From NCBI GenBank assembly GCA_947573745.1, contig CANPGX010000036.1:1-8410 (forward strand): a DNA stretch of 8,410 nt, read 5' to 3'. The notes below the pieces were generated by a model, which saw only the letters and a program-made list of their open reading frames with translations, was not told where the DNA came from and did not search any database. This DNA comes from an uncultured Erysipelotrichaceae bacterium (GTDB taxonomy: Bacteria; Bacillota_I; Bacilli_A; Erysipelotrichales; Coprobacillaceae). Of the stretch, positions 1 to 5,785 are shown one piece after another. The translations under genes and the position numbers were made by a program. Positions within the stretch are counted from its first letter, which is position 1; every line of letters starts with the position of its first letter.

Positions 1-1
1 A

Positions 2-367
2 GATGGTAGCTATGTTGAACCTGTTCAAGAAGAAACGATCATTGATGAGGATTTCCAACAAACATTTGAAAAAATCATGACTGAACCTGAAGTGGAAGAA
101 GTTGTTGATACACCAGTTGAAGAAGTTGAAGTATTATCTGAAGTTGTTGAAGAAATCAAAGAACAAGAAGACGTTGTTGTAGATGAAGAAGAAAATACAG
201 AAGATGTATCTATTGAGACAACAATGGAAGAAAATGAACAAGATGATGAAGATGAAGAAGACGATGAGGATTATGACGACGATGACGATGAATGGGACGA
301 TGATGAATACGATCGTTATGATGAAGAAATCGATTATGATGCTTATGATGAATATTATGATAACTAG
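2..367 (+). CDS. nusA: NusA, C-terminal acidic tail (5' end outside window)
   Basis: The frame is open from base 2 to the TAG at 365-367, giving 121 residues of a gene that starts upstream. What is visible is a low-complexity tail. A Val/Glu-rich part (repeats like VEEV, VVEEI) is followed by a final 47 residues of which 32 are Asp or Glu, with scattered Tyr and one Trp. No conserved NusA domain (S1, KH) lies inside the window, so the name rests on synteny: nusA directly precedes ylxR-ylxQ-infB in most Firmicutes. NusA is a transcription elongation, pausing and termination factor that binds RNA polymerase. In enterobacteria its extra C-terminal acidic repeats contact the alpha-subunit CTD, but whether this unrelated-looking tail does so is unknown. 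The internal ATG at 77 is only a methionine codon in the tail, not a start. The stop codon is partly inside the rnpM ribosome binding site. Confidence 0.75.
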   Translation, partial: DGSYVEPVQEETIIDEDFQQTFEKIMTEPEVEEVVDTPVEEVEVLSEVVEEIKEQEDVVVDEEENTEDVSIETTMEENEQDDEDEEDDEDYDDDDDEWDDDEYDRYDEEIDYDAYDEYYDN

Positions 368-374
368 AGGTGAT
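366..374 (+). promoter_or_regulatory. rnpM ribosome binding site overlapping nusA stop
   Basis: AGAGGTGAT lies just before the ATG at 378 and matches the 16S anti-Shine-Dalgarno well (AGGTGAT core). Its first two bases are the last two of the nusA TAG stop, so terminating ribosomes sit on the next initiation site and translation is probably coupled. Confidence 0.7.
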
Positions 375-377
375 TAA

Positions 378-635
378 ATGAAAAAGGTACCTTTAAGACG
401 TTGTGTTGTGACAAAAGAACAACTTCCTAAAAAGGAATTGATTCGTATTGTCAAGAATAAAGATGGGGATGTTTTCATTGATCCGATAGGACGTATGAAT
501 GGTCGTGGTGCTTATTTGAAAATGAGTCAAGAAGCCATTGAATTGGCCAAAAAAACAGGTGCTTTATCACGTTCTTTAGAAGTAGAAATACCAGAATCTA
601 TTTATGAGGAATTATTAAGTTATGTTGTTAAATGA
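378..635 (+). CDS. rnpM: RNase P modulator RnpM (YlxR, DUF448 family)
   Basis: An 85-residue basic protein of the YlxR family, a small RNA-binding protein reported in Bacillus subtilis to bind the RNase P RNA and modulate its activity. The family signature is plain: RRCVVTKE at residues 7-14, followed by a Lys-rich helix leading to ELIRIV (20-25), then the GRGAYL loop at 42-47, which belongs to the conserved RNA-binding face. Length is normal for the family (about 85-95). The start at 378 is set by AGAGGTGAT just upstream and by the N-terminal family alignment (a few residues before RRC). It lies 10 bases after nusA and its 3' end overlaps ylxQ by 14 bases, the usual order in the nusA-infB operon. 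Identification is strong; the cellular role is taken from the Bacillus orthologue. Confidence 0.95.
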   Translation: MKKVPLRRCVVTKEQLPKKELIRIVKNKDGDVFIDPIGRMNGRGAYLKMSQEAIELAKKTGALSRSLEVEIPESIYEELLSYVVK

Positions 636-921
636 TTTATCTATTTTAGGACTGGCTTGTCGAGCAAGAAAAATTTCTACCGGTGATAAAGCGATTGAAT
701 CTATTCAAAAGAAAAGAGCACAACTCGCTTTACTTGCCAGTGATGCAAGTGAAAATACGAAAAAAAGAATTTCAGATAAATGTCGTTATTATCAAATTGA
801 TTTAATAGAAGTTGATAGTATGGAAAGGTTATCTTCTGCAATCGGAAAGGAATTATGTGCCTACATGACTGTAGATGATATTGGGTTTGCAAAAAGTATA
901 AAATCAAGAATAGGAAGGTGA
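622..921 (+). CDS. ylxQ: YlxQ, L7Ae/L30e-family RNA-binding protein
   Basis: A 99-residue protein of the L7Ae/L30e/Gadd45 fold, encoded between ylxR and infB in Firmicutes. The N-terminal helix and glycine turn LGLACRARKISTG (residues 9-21) match the family pattern, as does the strand-plus-loop LALLASDASENTKKR. Members bind kink-turn RNA; the physiological target of YlxQ is not well defined. The start at 622 is inside rnpM and overlaps it by 14 bases. GAGGA at 606-610, inside the rnpM reading frame, is the likely ribosome binding site, with an 11-base spacing that is slightly long. The protein ends with a basic SRIGR, and its TGA stop (919-921) falls inside the infB ribosome binding site. Family assignment is firm, precise function is not. 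Confidence 0.92.
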   Translation: MLLNDLSILGLACRARKISTGDKAIESIQKKRAQLALLASDASENTKKRISDKCRYYQIDLIEVDSMERLSSAIGKELCAYMTVDDIGFAKSIKSRIGR

Positions 922-923
922 TT
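912..923 (+). promoter_or_regulatory. infB ribosome binding site containing ylxQ stop
   Basis: AGGAAGGTGATT precedes the infB ATG at 926. The TGA stop of ylxQ (919-921) is embedded in it, which suggests coupled termination and re-initiation. Confidence 0.65.
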
Positions 924-925
924 GT

Positions 926-2785
926 ATGGCTAAGATGAAAAAAACAAAAAATAGTCCTAACCGATCAAGAAAAGGGAATCCTAAGAAAAAACAACTTGTT
1001 TCGAATATTCCTGGAAAGAAAGATAATGATATAAATGATGGTGTAATTGTCTATGAAGAGGGGATTACGGTTGAACAATTAGCCTCAAAGATGAATAAAA
1101 CACCTGCTGAGATTATCAAAGTTTTATTTATGTTAGGAACGATGGTCACCATTAATGCTTCATTGGAAGATGAAAATGTTGAACTTATTTGCATGGAATT
1201 TGGTTATGAATGCAAAAAACATGTTGAAGTGAGTGAAGTGAATTTTGAAGAAATTGAAATTCATGATGACGAAGCTGATTTAGTAGAAAGACCAGCTGTT
1301 GTTACGATCATGGGACATGTTGATCATGGTAAAACGACACTGTTAGATGCTATTAGAAATACGCATGTTGTTGAAGGTGAATTTGGTGGTATTACTCAGC
1401 ATATCGGTGCTTACCAAGTTGAAATCAACGGAAAAAAGATTACATTTTTAGATACTCCTGGACATGAAGCTTTTACAGCGATGAGAGCACGTGGAGCACA
1501 GGTCACAGATATTGTTATTATTGTGGTAGCTGCTGATGATGGTGTTATGCCACAAACAAAAGAGGCCATTGATCATGCTAAGGCCGCTAATGTGCCTATT
1601 GTTGTAGCCGTCAATAAGATTGATAAAGAAGGTGCTAATCCAGAAAAAATAAAATCTGAGTTAACAGATTTTGGCCTGGTGCCAGAAGAATGGGGCGGAG
1701 AAACTGTTTTTTGTGAGATCTCTGCTAGAAAAAATCAAGGTATTGATCAGTTATTAGAGGCATTATTGGTTGTGGCAGAATTGGCAGATTTAAAAGCGAA
1801 TCCTAAACGTTATGCTTTAGGAAGTGTTGTAGAAGGCAAGTTAGATAAAGGACGTGGACCAGTAGCGACTTTATTAGTTCAAAACGGCACCCTTCGTTCT
1901 GGGGATCCTATTGTTGTAGGAACTGCTTATGGACGTGTCCGTCAAATGCTCAACGATAAAGGAAAAGAAATTAAAGTTGCTGGACCATCAACACCTGTTG
2001 AGATTACAGGACTTAATGAAGTGCCTATTGCTGGTGATAAGTTCATGGCTTTTGAGAATGAAAAAACAGCCCGTCATATTGGTGAACAACGTAATAAAGC
2101 TAAAGTTGAAAAAGAACGTCGTACAACGACGGCGATGAGTTTGGATGATTTATTCTCTTCTATTCAGCAAGGGGTCAGAGAATTGAATATTGTTGTTAAA
2201 GCAGATGTTCAAGGAACGGCGGAAGCGGTTAAAGCTTCATTAGAAAAAATGAGCGTTGAAAATATCCGTGTTAATGTCATTCGTTCAACTGTAGGTGGTA
2301 TTAGTGAATCTGATGTTTTATTAGCTAGTGCATCACATGCTATTATTTATGGATTTAATGTACGTCCTGATGCTAATGTTCGTCGTAAAGCTGAAGAGGA
2401 AGGCGTAGAAATTCGTTTACACAATATTATCTATAAGATGGTTGAAGAGATTGAAGCTGCTATGAAAGGGATGCTTGCACCAAAGATGGAAGAAGTCATC
2501 ACTGGACAAGCAGAAGTACGCCAAGTCATCAAAGTTTCTAAAGTGGGTAATATTGCTGGAAGTTATGTTACGGACGGTTCTATTAAACGTGATTGTGGTG
2601 TTCGTCTTATTCGTGATGGTATTGTGATTTATACTGGTAAATTAGCTTCATTACGTCGTTTCCAAAATGATGTTAAAGAAGTGGCTGCTGGTTATGAATG
2701 TGGTATGACCATTGAAAATTATAATGATATCAAAGAAGGAGATATCATTGAAGGATTTATTGAAGAGGCAGTTAAGACGGATTAG
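926..2785 (+). CDS. infB: Translation initiation factor IF-2
   Basis: A 619-residue GTPase that brings initiator fMet-tRNA to the 30S P site and promotes 50S joining. Residues 1-36 are a short Lys-rich segment. An IF2_N-type helical domain follows at about 44-95 (GITVEQLASKMNKTPAEI). The G domain carries all the motifs: GHVDHGKTT at 130-138 (P loop), GGITQ at 154-158 (switch I), DTPGH at 176-180 (switch II, catalytic His180), NKID at 230-233 and SAR at 266-268. The EF-Tu-like domain 2, the IF2-specific domain III (around 400-510) and the C-terminal fMet-tRNA-binding barrel (about 520-615) all appear complete. Many Bacillus or enterobacterial orthologues are 700-900 residues; the difference here is entirely in the reduced N-terminal region. 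The gene starts 4 bases after ylxQ and ends 11 bases before rbfA, the canonical operon order. Confidence 0.98.
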   Translation: MAKMKKTKNSPNRSRKGNPKKKQLVSNIPGKKDNDINDGVIVYEEGITVEQLASKMNKTPAEIIKVLFMLGTMVTINASLEDENVELICMEFGYECKKHVEVSEVNFEEIEIHDDEADLVERPAVVTIMGHVDHGKTTLLDAIRNTHVVEGEFGGITQHIGAYQVEINGKKITFLDTPGHEAFTAMRARGAQVTDIVIIVVAADDGVMPQTKEAIDHAKAANVPIVVAVNKIDKEGANPEKIKSELTDFGLVPEEWGGETVFCEISARKNQGIDQLLEALLVVAELADLKANPKRYALGSVVEGKLDKGRGPVATLLVQNGTLRSGDPIVVGTAYGRVRQMLNDKGKEIKVAGPSTPVEITGLNEVPIAGDKFMAFENEKTARHIGEQRNKAKVEKERRTTTAMSLDDLFSSIQQGVRELNIVVKADVQGTAEAVKASLEKMSVENIRVNVIRSTVGGISESDVLLASASHAIIYGFNVRPDANVRRKAEEEGVEIRLHNIIYKMVEEIEAAMKGMLAPKMEEVITGQAEVRQVIKVSKVGNIAGSYVTDGSIKRDCGVRLIRDGIVIYTGKLASLRRFQNDVKEVAAGYECGMTIENYNDIKEGDIIEGFIEEAVKTD

Positions 2786-2791
2786 GAGGTG
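2784..2791 (+). promoter_or_regulatory. rbfA ribosome binding site overlapping infB stop
   Basis: AGGAGGTG is a near-perfect Shine-Dalgarno. Its first two bases are the AG of the infB TAG stop (2783-2785), and the rbfA ATG follows at 2797. This gives tight spacing and likely translational coupling between IF-2 and RbfA. Confidence 0.7.
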
Positions 2792-2796
2792 TAACT

Positions 2797-3144
2797 ATGG
2801 CATTAAAGATAGAAAAGCTGAATGGGATTATTCAAAGAGAACTTTCTAGTATTATACAAAAAGAAGTTAAGGATCCTAAAGTAGGTTTCTGTACAGTGGT
2901 TGATGTAGATGTATCACGTGATTATTCAATCGCAAAAGTTTATGTCACTTTTCTAGGTCGTCCTCGTCAACAAGATGAGGGTCTTGAGGCTTTAAAACGC
3001 TCAAGTGGTTATATACGTTCTTTGTTGTCTAAACGTTTAACGATTCGTCGTTGCCCAGAATTGCGCTTTCTTTTAGATACGTCTTTATCACAAGGCAATA
3101 AGATCGAAACGATTTTAAAAGATATTCAACAAAAAGAAAAGTAG
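2797..3144 (+). CDS. rbfA: Ribosome-binding factor A
   Basis: A 115-residue KH-type-II fold protein that binds immature 30S subunits and assists maturation of the 16S rRNA 5' end; it is also important in cold adaptation. The family pattern is seen throughout: the first helix KIEKLNGIIQRELSSII (residues 4-20), the strand region DPKVGFCTVVDVDVSRDYSIAKVYV, and the C-terminal block RRCPELRFLLDTSLSQGNKI with the conserved PEL.F and D.S...G. Length matches the family (about 110-130). It follows infB with an overlapping ribosome binding site and is the last gene of this transcription unit. In many Firmicutes truB and ribF come next; here the operon stops instead, and the TAG stop codon lies in the left arm of the terminator stem. 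Confidence 0.97.
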   Translation: MALKIEKLNGIIQRELSSIIQKEVKDPKVGFCTVVDVDVSRDYSIAKVYVTFLGRPRQQDEGLEALKRSSGYIRSLLSKRLTIRRCPELRFLLDTSLSQGNKIETILKDIQQKEK

Positions 3145-3170
3145 GAAATTTTTCCTGCTTTTCTTTATAA
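3133..3170 (+). terminator. Intrinsic terminator of the nusA-infB operon
   Basis: The left arm AAAGAAAAGTAGGAAA (3133-3148) pairs with TTTCCTGCTTTTCTTT (3151-3166). The two arms are perfect inverted repeats except for one T-G wobble, and the innermost A-T pair must open to form the loop. The core stem AGTAGGAA/TTCCTGCT is followed by the U-rich TTTCTTT. The rbfA stop codon (3142-3144) is inside the left arm, so ribosomes finishing rbfA will cover it. Confidence 0.8.
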
Positions 3171-3196
3171 AAAAACCTAGATCTTAGATCCAGGTT
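3169..3196 (-). terminator. Intrinsic terminator of plsY (minus strand)
   Basis: Read on the minus strand, AACCTGGATC (3196-3187), a TAA loop (3186-3184) and GATCTAGGTT (3183-3174) form a 10-bp stem with a single G-U wobble. A T7 run follows, counting the last bases of the stem (complement of A at 3169-3175). The three-base loop is exactly the plsY stop codon. The plus-strand version has an A-C mismatch at the same place and a run of A rather than T downstream, so the element is oriented for plsY. Confidence 0.8.
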
Positions 3197-3780
3197 ACTT
3201 TGTTTTCAGTATGATTTCGAATACGTTCGATATTGGTTCGATGTCGATAAATAATCAACATAGCTAGTAGGATATTCATGAATGATGAGGCAGGCGGATA
3301 ATGAAACGCTATCGCAACAAAAACATAAGCGATGGCACTTACCATAGAAGCTAATGAAACATATTTAGTGATTTTTAAAACAAGTAAGAAAAGTAATCCT
3401 ACAATTATAAAAGCATATATACTTAGTGAGAAGATATATCCAAAGAGCACTGAAACAGCTTTACCGCCTTTAAAATTGAGAAAAATTGGAAAACAATGTC
3501 CAAGAGCACAAATAAAGGCATTGTAATAAACCAAATCAGGATTTAAATGATAATGCATGATACAGAAACCGGTTAAATGGACAACAACAAAGCACTTGGA
3601 AGCATCTAATAAAAAGCTGAAAAAACCAGCTTTAGCACCTAAAATACGTCCAGCGTTGCTTGCGCCGACATTTCCTGAGCCTTCCTTACGGATATCTTTG
3701 TGATAACACAATAGTCCTAAAAGTAATGCAAAAGGAATAGAACCATAGAGATAGGCAAATATAAATAAAAGTATTGACAT
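3184..3780 (-). CDS. plsY: Glycerol-3-phosphate acyltransferase PlsY
   Basis: A 198-residue integral membrane enzyme that transfers the acyl group from acyl-phosphate (made by PlsX) to position 1 of glycerol-3-phosphate, giving lysophosphatidic acid, the first membrane step of phospholipid synthesis. Visible family motifs are GSGNVGASNAGR at residues 34-45 (motif 1), GHCFPIFLNFKGGKAV at 94-109 (motif 2, the glycerol-phosphate-binding loop), the TKYVSLASM segment (motif 3) and a C-terminal RHRTNIERI...TENK. Several strongly hydrophobic stretches (near residues 1-25, 53-75, 110-137 and 142-175) fit the multi-pass topology. The start is supported by AAAGGGGG eight bases upstream on the minus strand. 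It is divergent from parE-parC, the same arrangement as Bacillus subtilis plsY (yneS) with parEC, which supports calling the neighbours topoisomerase IV rather than gyrase. Confidence 0.97.
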   Translation of the reverse strand: MSILLFIFAYLYGSIPFALLLGLLCYHKDIRKEGSGNVGASNAGRILGAKAGFFSFLLDASKCFVVVHLTGFCIMHYHLNPDLVYYNAFICALGHCFPIFLNFKGGKAVSVLFGYIFSLSIYAFIIVGLLFLLVLKITKYVSLASMVSAIAYVFVAIAFHYPPASSFMNILLAMLIIYRHRTNIERIRNHTENKVTWI

Positions 3781-3788
3781 CTCTTTTT

Positions 3789-3796
3789 CCCCCTTT
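3789..3796 (-). promoter_or_regulatory. plsY ribosome binding site
   Basis: On the minus strand AAAGGGGG ends eight bases before the plsY ATG. It is a G-rich variant of the AGGAGG consensus and is the only candidate upstream of this start. Confidence 0.6.
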
Positions 3797-3806
3797 ACAT
3801 ATCAAT

Positions 3807-3834
3807 ATTATACATTACAACTTTAAAAAATCAA
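3807..3834 (-). promoter_or_regulatory. Predicted sigma-A promoter for plsY
   Basis: On the minus strand, TTGATT (3834-3829) and a perfect TATAAT (3812-3807) are separated by 16 bases. Transcription would start near position 3800, about 20 bases before the start codon. The -35 lies within the spacer of the opposing parE promoter. The call is from consensus matching only. Confidence 0.6.
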
Positions 3835-3850
3835 ATGAATTTGATATAAT
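3822..3850 (+). promoter_or_regulatory. Predicted sigma-A promoter for parE-parC
   Basis: A perfect TATAAT at 3845-3850 is preceded by TGA at 3842-3844, forming an extended -10 (TGnTATAAT). A weak -35, TTTAAA at 3822-3827, lies 17 bases upstream. The expected start is near 3857, leaving about 30 bases of leader before parE. The extended -10 probably compensates for the poor -35. Confidence 0.65.
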
Positions 3851-3872
3851 GCGATAGACAAAAAAGAAGAAT

Positions 3873-3880
3873 GAGAGGAG
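3873..3880 (+). promoter_or_regulatory. parE ribosome binding site, fixes start at 3888
   Basis: GAGAGGAG ends one base before the ATG at 3882 but seven bases before the ATG at 3888. Only the second has workable spacing, so 3888 is the preferred start and the protein begins MVKKVNNTYD rather than MVMVKK. Confidence 0.65.
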
Positions 3881-3887
3881 CATGGTG

Positions 3888-5552
3888 ATGGTAAAAAAAG
3901 TCAATAACACTTATGATGAATCAAAAATTCAAATTCTTGAAGGCTTGGAAGCCGTCAGAAAACGTCCAGGTATGTATATTGGTTCCACAGATCAACGGGG
4001 ACTACATCATTTAGTATGGGAAATTGTGGATAATGCGATTGATGAAGCTTTGTCTGGTTATGGACAACAAATTAATGTGACGATAGGTAAAGATAATAGT
4101 ATCCAAGTCGAAGATTTTGGGCGAGGGATGCCTACAGGAATGCATGCTTCAGGGCGTCCAACGACTGAAGTTATCCTCACTGTTCTTCATGCTGGCGGTA
4201 AATTTAATGAAGATGGTGGGTATAAAACTTCAGGTGGTTTGCATGGTGTAGGAGCAAGTGTTGTCAATGCTTTATCCAAATGGTTAGAAGTTACAGTTTA
4301 TCGTGATGGCAAAATTTATCATCAACGTTTTGAAGAAGGGGGAAGTGTTATCTCTCCTTTAGAAGTCATAGGAAAGACCAATCGTACAGGAACAATCATT
4401 CATTTTTTACCAGATGATACGATTTTTACGACGATAGAATATCATTATTCAACAATTCTTGAGCGATTGAAAGAAAGTGCTTTTTTATTAAAAGGCATTC
4501 ATATTTATCTTAAGGACGAACGAACGCAAAAAGAAGCTTCTTTTGTCTTTGAAAAGGGTTTAGAAGCTTTTATTCAGGATTTAAATGAAGAAAAAACAGC
4601 ATTAAGTCCTATTATTCGTGTCGATGGAGAGTATAAAAGCATTGAAGCTGAGTGTGCTTTCCAATTCATAGATGGTTATCAGGAAAATACGCTTTCATTT
4701 GTAAATATGGTGCGTACACATGATGGCGGAACACATGAAACGGGATTTAAAACGGCCTTAACACGTGTTTTTAACGACTATGCTAGAAAATATAATTTAT
4801 TAAAAGATAAGGATAAAAATTTAGAAGGTAATGATGTCCGTGAGGGATTAACAGCAGTTGTTTCTGTGCGTGTTCCTGAATCTATTCTACAGTTTGAAGG
4901 ACAAACGAAGGGGAAATTAGGAACTAGTGAAGCAAGAACAGCTTTAGATATGATCGTTGGTGAAAAACTAAATTATTTTCTTGAAGAAAACAAATCTGTA
5001 GCAGATGAGTTAATTAAGAAAATGATTCGTGCAAGTCAAGCAAGAGAAGCAGCACGAAAAGCAAGGGAAGCAGCACGAAAAGGAAAAGGTGCACGTCAAG
5101 AAAAAATACTCAGTGGGAAACTAGCGCCTGCACAATCAAAAGATCGTACTAAAAAGGAGCTTTATTTAGTCGAAGGTGATTCTGCAGGTGGAAGTGCAAA
5201 ACAAGGACGAGACCGTAAATATCAGGCCATCTTGCCATTGAGAGGAAAAGTTATCAATACAGAGAAAGCCAGTTTAAGTGATATCTTGAAAAATGAAGAA
5301 ATCAATACAATTATTAATACCGTAGGTGCTGGTATAGGGGATGACTTTGAAGCTTCGGAAAGTCATTATAATAAGATCATTATTATGACAGATGCCGATA
5401 CCGATGGTGCACATATTCAGGTTTTATTGTTGACGTTTTTTTACCGTTATATGCGAGATCTTATCGTTGATGGAAAAGTGTATATTGCCTTTCCACCTTT
5501 ATATAAAGTATCCAAAAATAATGGAAATAAACAGAAGCTAAGAAAAAAATAG
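3888..5552 (+). CDS. parE: Topoisomerase IV subunit B, zero-frame part (frame broken at 5550)
   Basis: ATPase subunit of topoisomerase IV, which decatenates daughter chromosomes with ParC. From the start at 3888 this frame gives 554 residues. The GHKL ATPase domain has E45 and N49 in the EIVDN motif, DFGRGMP at 76-82 and the GGLHGVG lid at 116-122. The transducer domain carries the ATP-contacting QTK loop at 339-341. The Toprim domain shows EGDSAGG at 429-435 and the metal ligands D502, D504 and D506 in DADTDGAHI. The frame then runs through PPLYKVSK into a non-conserved NNGNKQKLRKK and stops at TAG 5550-5552, about 80 residues short of the usual 640-650. The missing end, with the conserved RYKGLGEMN block, continues in the -1 frame. 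ParE rather than GyrB is favoured by the plsY/parC context. The gene is either mutated, mis-assembled or frameshifted in translation. Confidence 0.93.
   Translation: MVKKVNNTYDESKIQILEGLEAVRKRPGMYIGSTDQRGLHHLVWEIVDNAIDEALSGYGQQINVTIGKDNSIQVEDFGRGMPTGMHASGRPTTEVILTVLHAGGKFNEDGGYKTSGGLHGVGASVVNALSKWLEVTVYRDGKIYHQRFEEGGSVISPLEVIGKTNRTGTIIHFLPDDTIFTTIEYHYSTILERLKESAFLLKGIHIYLKDERTQKEASFVFEKGLEAFIQDLNEEKTALSPIIRVDGEYKSIEAECAFQFIDGYQENTLSFVNMVRTHDGGTHETGFKTALTRVFNDYARKYNLLKDKDKNLEGNDVREGLTAVVSVRVPESILQFEGQTKGKLGTSEARTALDMIVGEKLNYFLEENKSVADELIKKMIRASQAREAARKAREAARKGKGARQEKILSGKLAPAQSKDRTKKELYLVEGDSAGGSAKQGRDRKYQAILPLRGKVINTEKASLSDILKNEEINTIINTVGAGIGDDFEASESHYNKIIIMTDADTDGAHIQVLLLTFFYRYMRDLIVDGKVYIAFPPLYKVSKNNGNKQKLRKK
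5040..5081 (+). repeat. 21-base tandem repeat within parE
   Basis: Two adjacent 21-base units, 5040-5060 and 5061-5081, differ at one base (AGA versus AGG) and encode the heptapeptide AREAARK twice. This Arg/Ala-rich helical segment before the Toprim domain is a normal part of ParE proteins, so the repeat is probably an old coding feature rather than a recent duplication. The reading frame is kept. Confidence 0.75.
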
Positions 5553-5785
5553 GTAAGGGCTATAGCGTTCAACGTTATAAAGGTTTAGGGGAAATGAATG
5601 CTGACCAACTTTGGGAAACAACGATGAATCCTGAAACAAGGACGCTGATTCAAGTGACTATTGAAGATGCTGCTTTAGTAGAAAGACGTGTTTCCGTGTT
5701 AATGGGGGATAAAGTTGAACCTAGACGTGAATGGATTGAAGAAAATGTTCAATTTTCATTAGAAGATACGTTTACGATTGAATAA
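5531..5785 (+). CDS. parE: Topoisomerase IV subunit B, C-terminal part in the -1 frame
   Basis: This frame opens after a TAA at 5528-5530 and ends at TAA 5783-5785. It encodes TEAKKKIGKG followed by the conserved tail of ParE: QRYKGLGEMNADQLWETTM, a TRTLIQVTIEDA helix and the C-terminal signature LMGDKVEPRREWIEEN. This segment joins the Toprim domain to the ParC-binding and DNA-gate region and is needed for a working enzyme. There is no convincing independent start: the ATG at 5594 interrupts the conserved block and has a G-rich stretch only two bases away. The segment EAKKKIGKGY looks like native ParE sequence, so the -1 frame is probably original from about 5534 and the change of frame lies just upstream. 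If ribosomes slip at the A7 run, the joined protein would be 632 residues. Confidence 0.88.
   Translation, partial: TEAKKKIGKGYSVQRYKGLGEMNADQLWETTMNPETRTLIQVTIEDAALVERRVSVLMGDKVEPRREWIEENVQFSLEDTFTIE
5543..5549 (+). other. A7 run in slippery-heptamer phase at the parE frame break
   Basis: The run falls in zero frame as A AAA AAA, directly followed by the in-frame TAG stop. A -1 slip of both tRNALys would leave perfect re-pairing and lead into ATA GGT AAG, the frame encoding the conserved ParE C-terminus. This matches the X XXY YYZ rule for -1 frameshift sites. It may equally be a chance lysine run next to a deletion. Homopolymer length error of one base is a third possibility. Confidence 0.5.

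Noticed and set aside
183..377. Met/Lys-rich 64-codon open frame inside the nusA tail
   Set aside because: It is an off-frame reading of the repetitive GAT/GAA codons of the acidic tail, with no plausible protein family.
701..907. Minus-strand open frame opposite ylxQ
   Set aside because: Antisense shadow of a conserved gene, with no ribosome binding site or recognisable motif.
633..921. Mycoplasma-type genetic code (TGA as Trp)
   Set aside because: rnpM and ylxQ both end at TGA where the family length predicts a stop, and Trp in IF-2 and ParC is TGG.
1929..2138. 69-codon plus-strand frame inside infB
   Set aside because: Overlaps the conserved IF-2 domain 2 in another frame and has low-complexity Lys/Leu content.
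3332..3526. Plus-strand open frame opposite plsY
   Set aside because: Antisense to the conserved motif 2 region of plsY, with no supporting signals.
3882..3887. Start of parE at 3882 (MVMVKK)
   Set aside because: The Shine-Dalgarno ends at 3880, leaving one base to this ATG. The ATG at 3888 has a spacing of seven.
5040..5081. Recent repeat expansion or mobile-element scar in parE
   Set aside because: The AREAARK-type heptads are a normal part of the ParE family, the reading frame is preserved, and there are no flanking inverted repeats.
5594..5785. A separate small gene starting at the ATG at 5594
   Set aside because: The sequence is the conserved ParE C-terminus, the methionine lies in the middle of the RYKGLGEMN block, and the frame is open with conserved residues upstream of it. 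The G-rich stretch is only about two bases away, too close for normal initiation.
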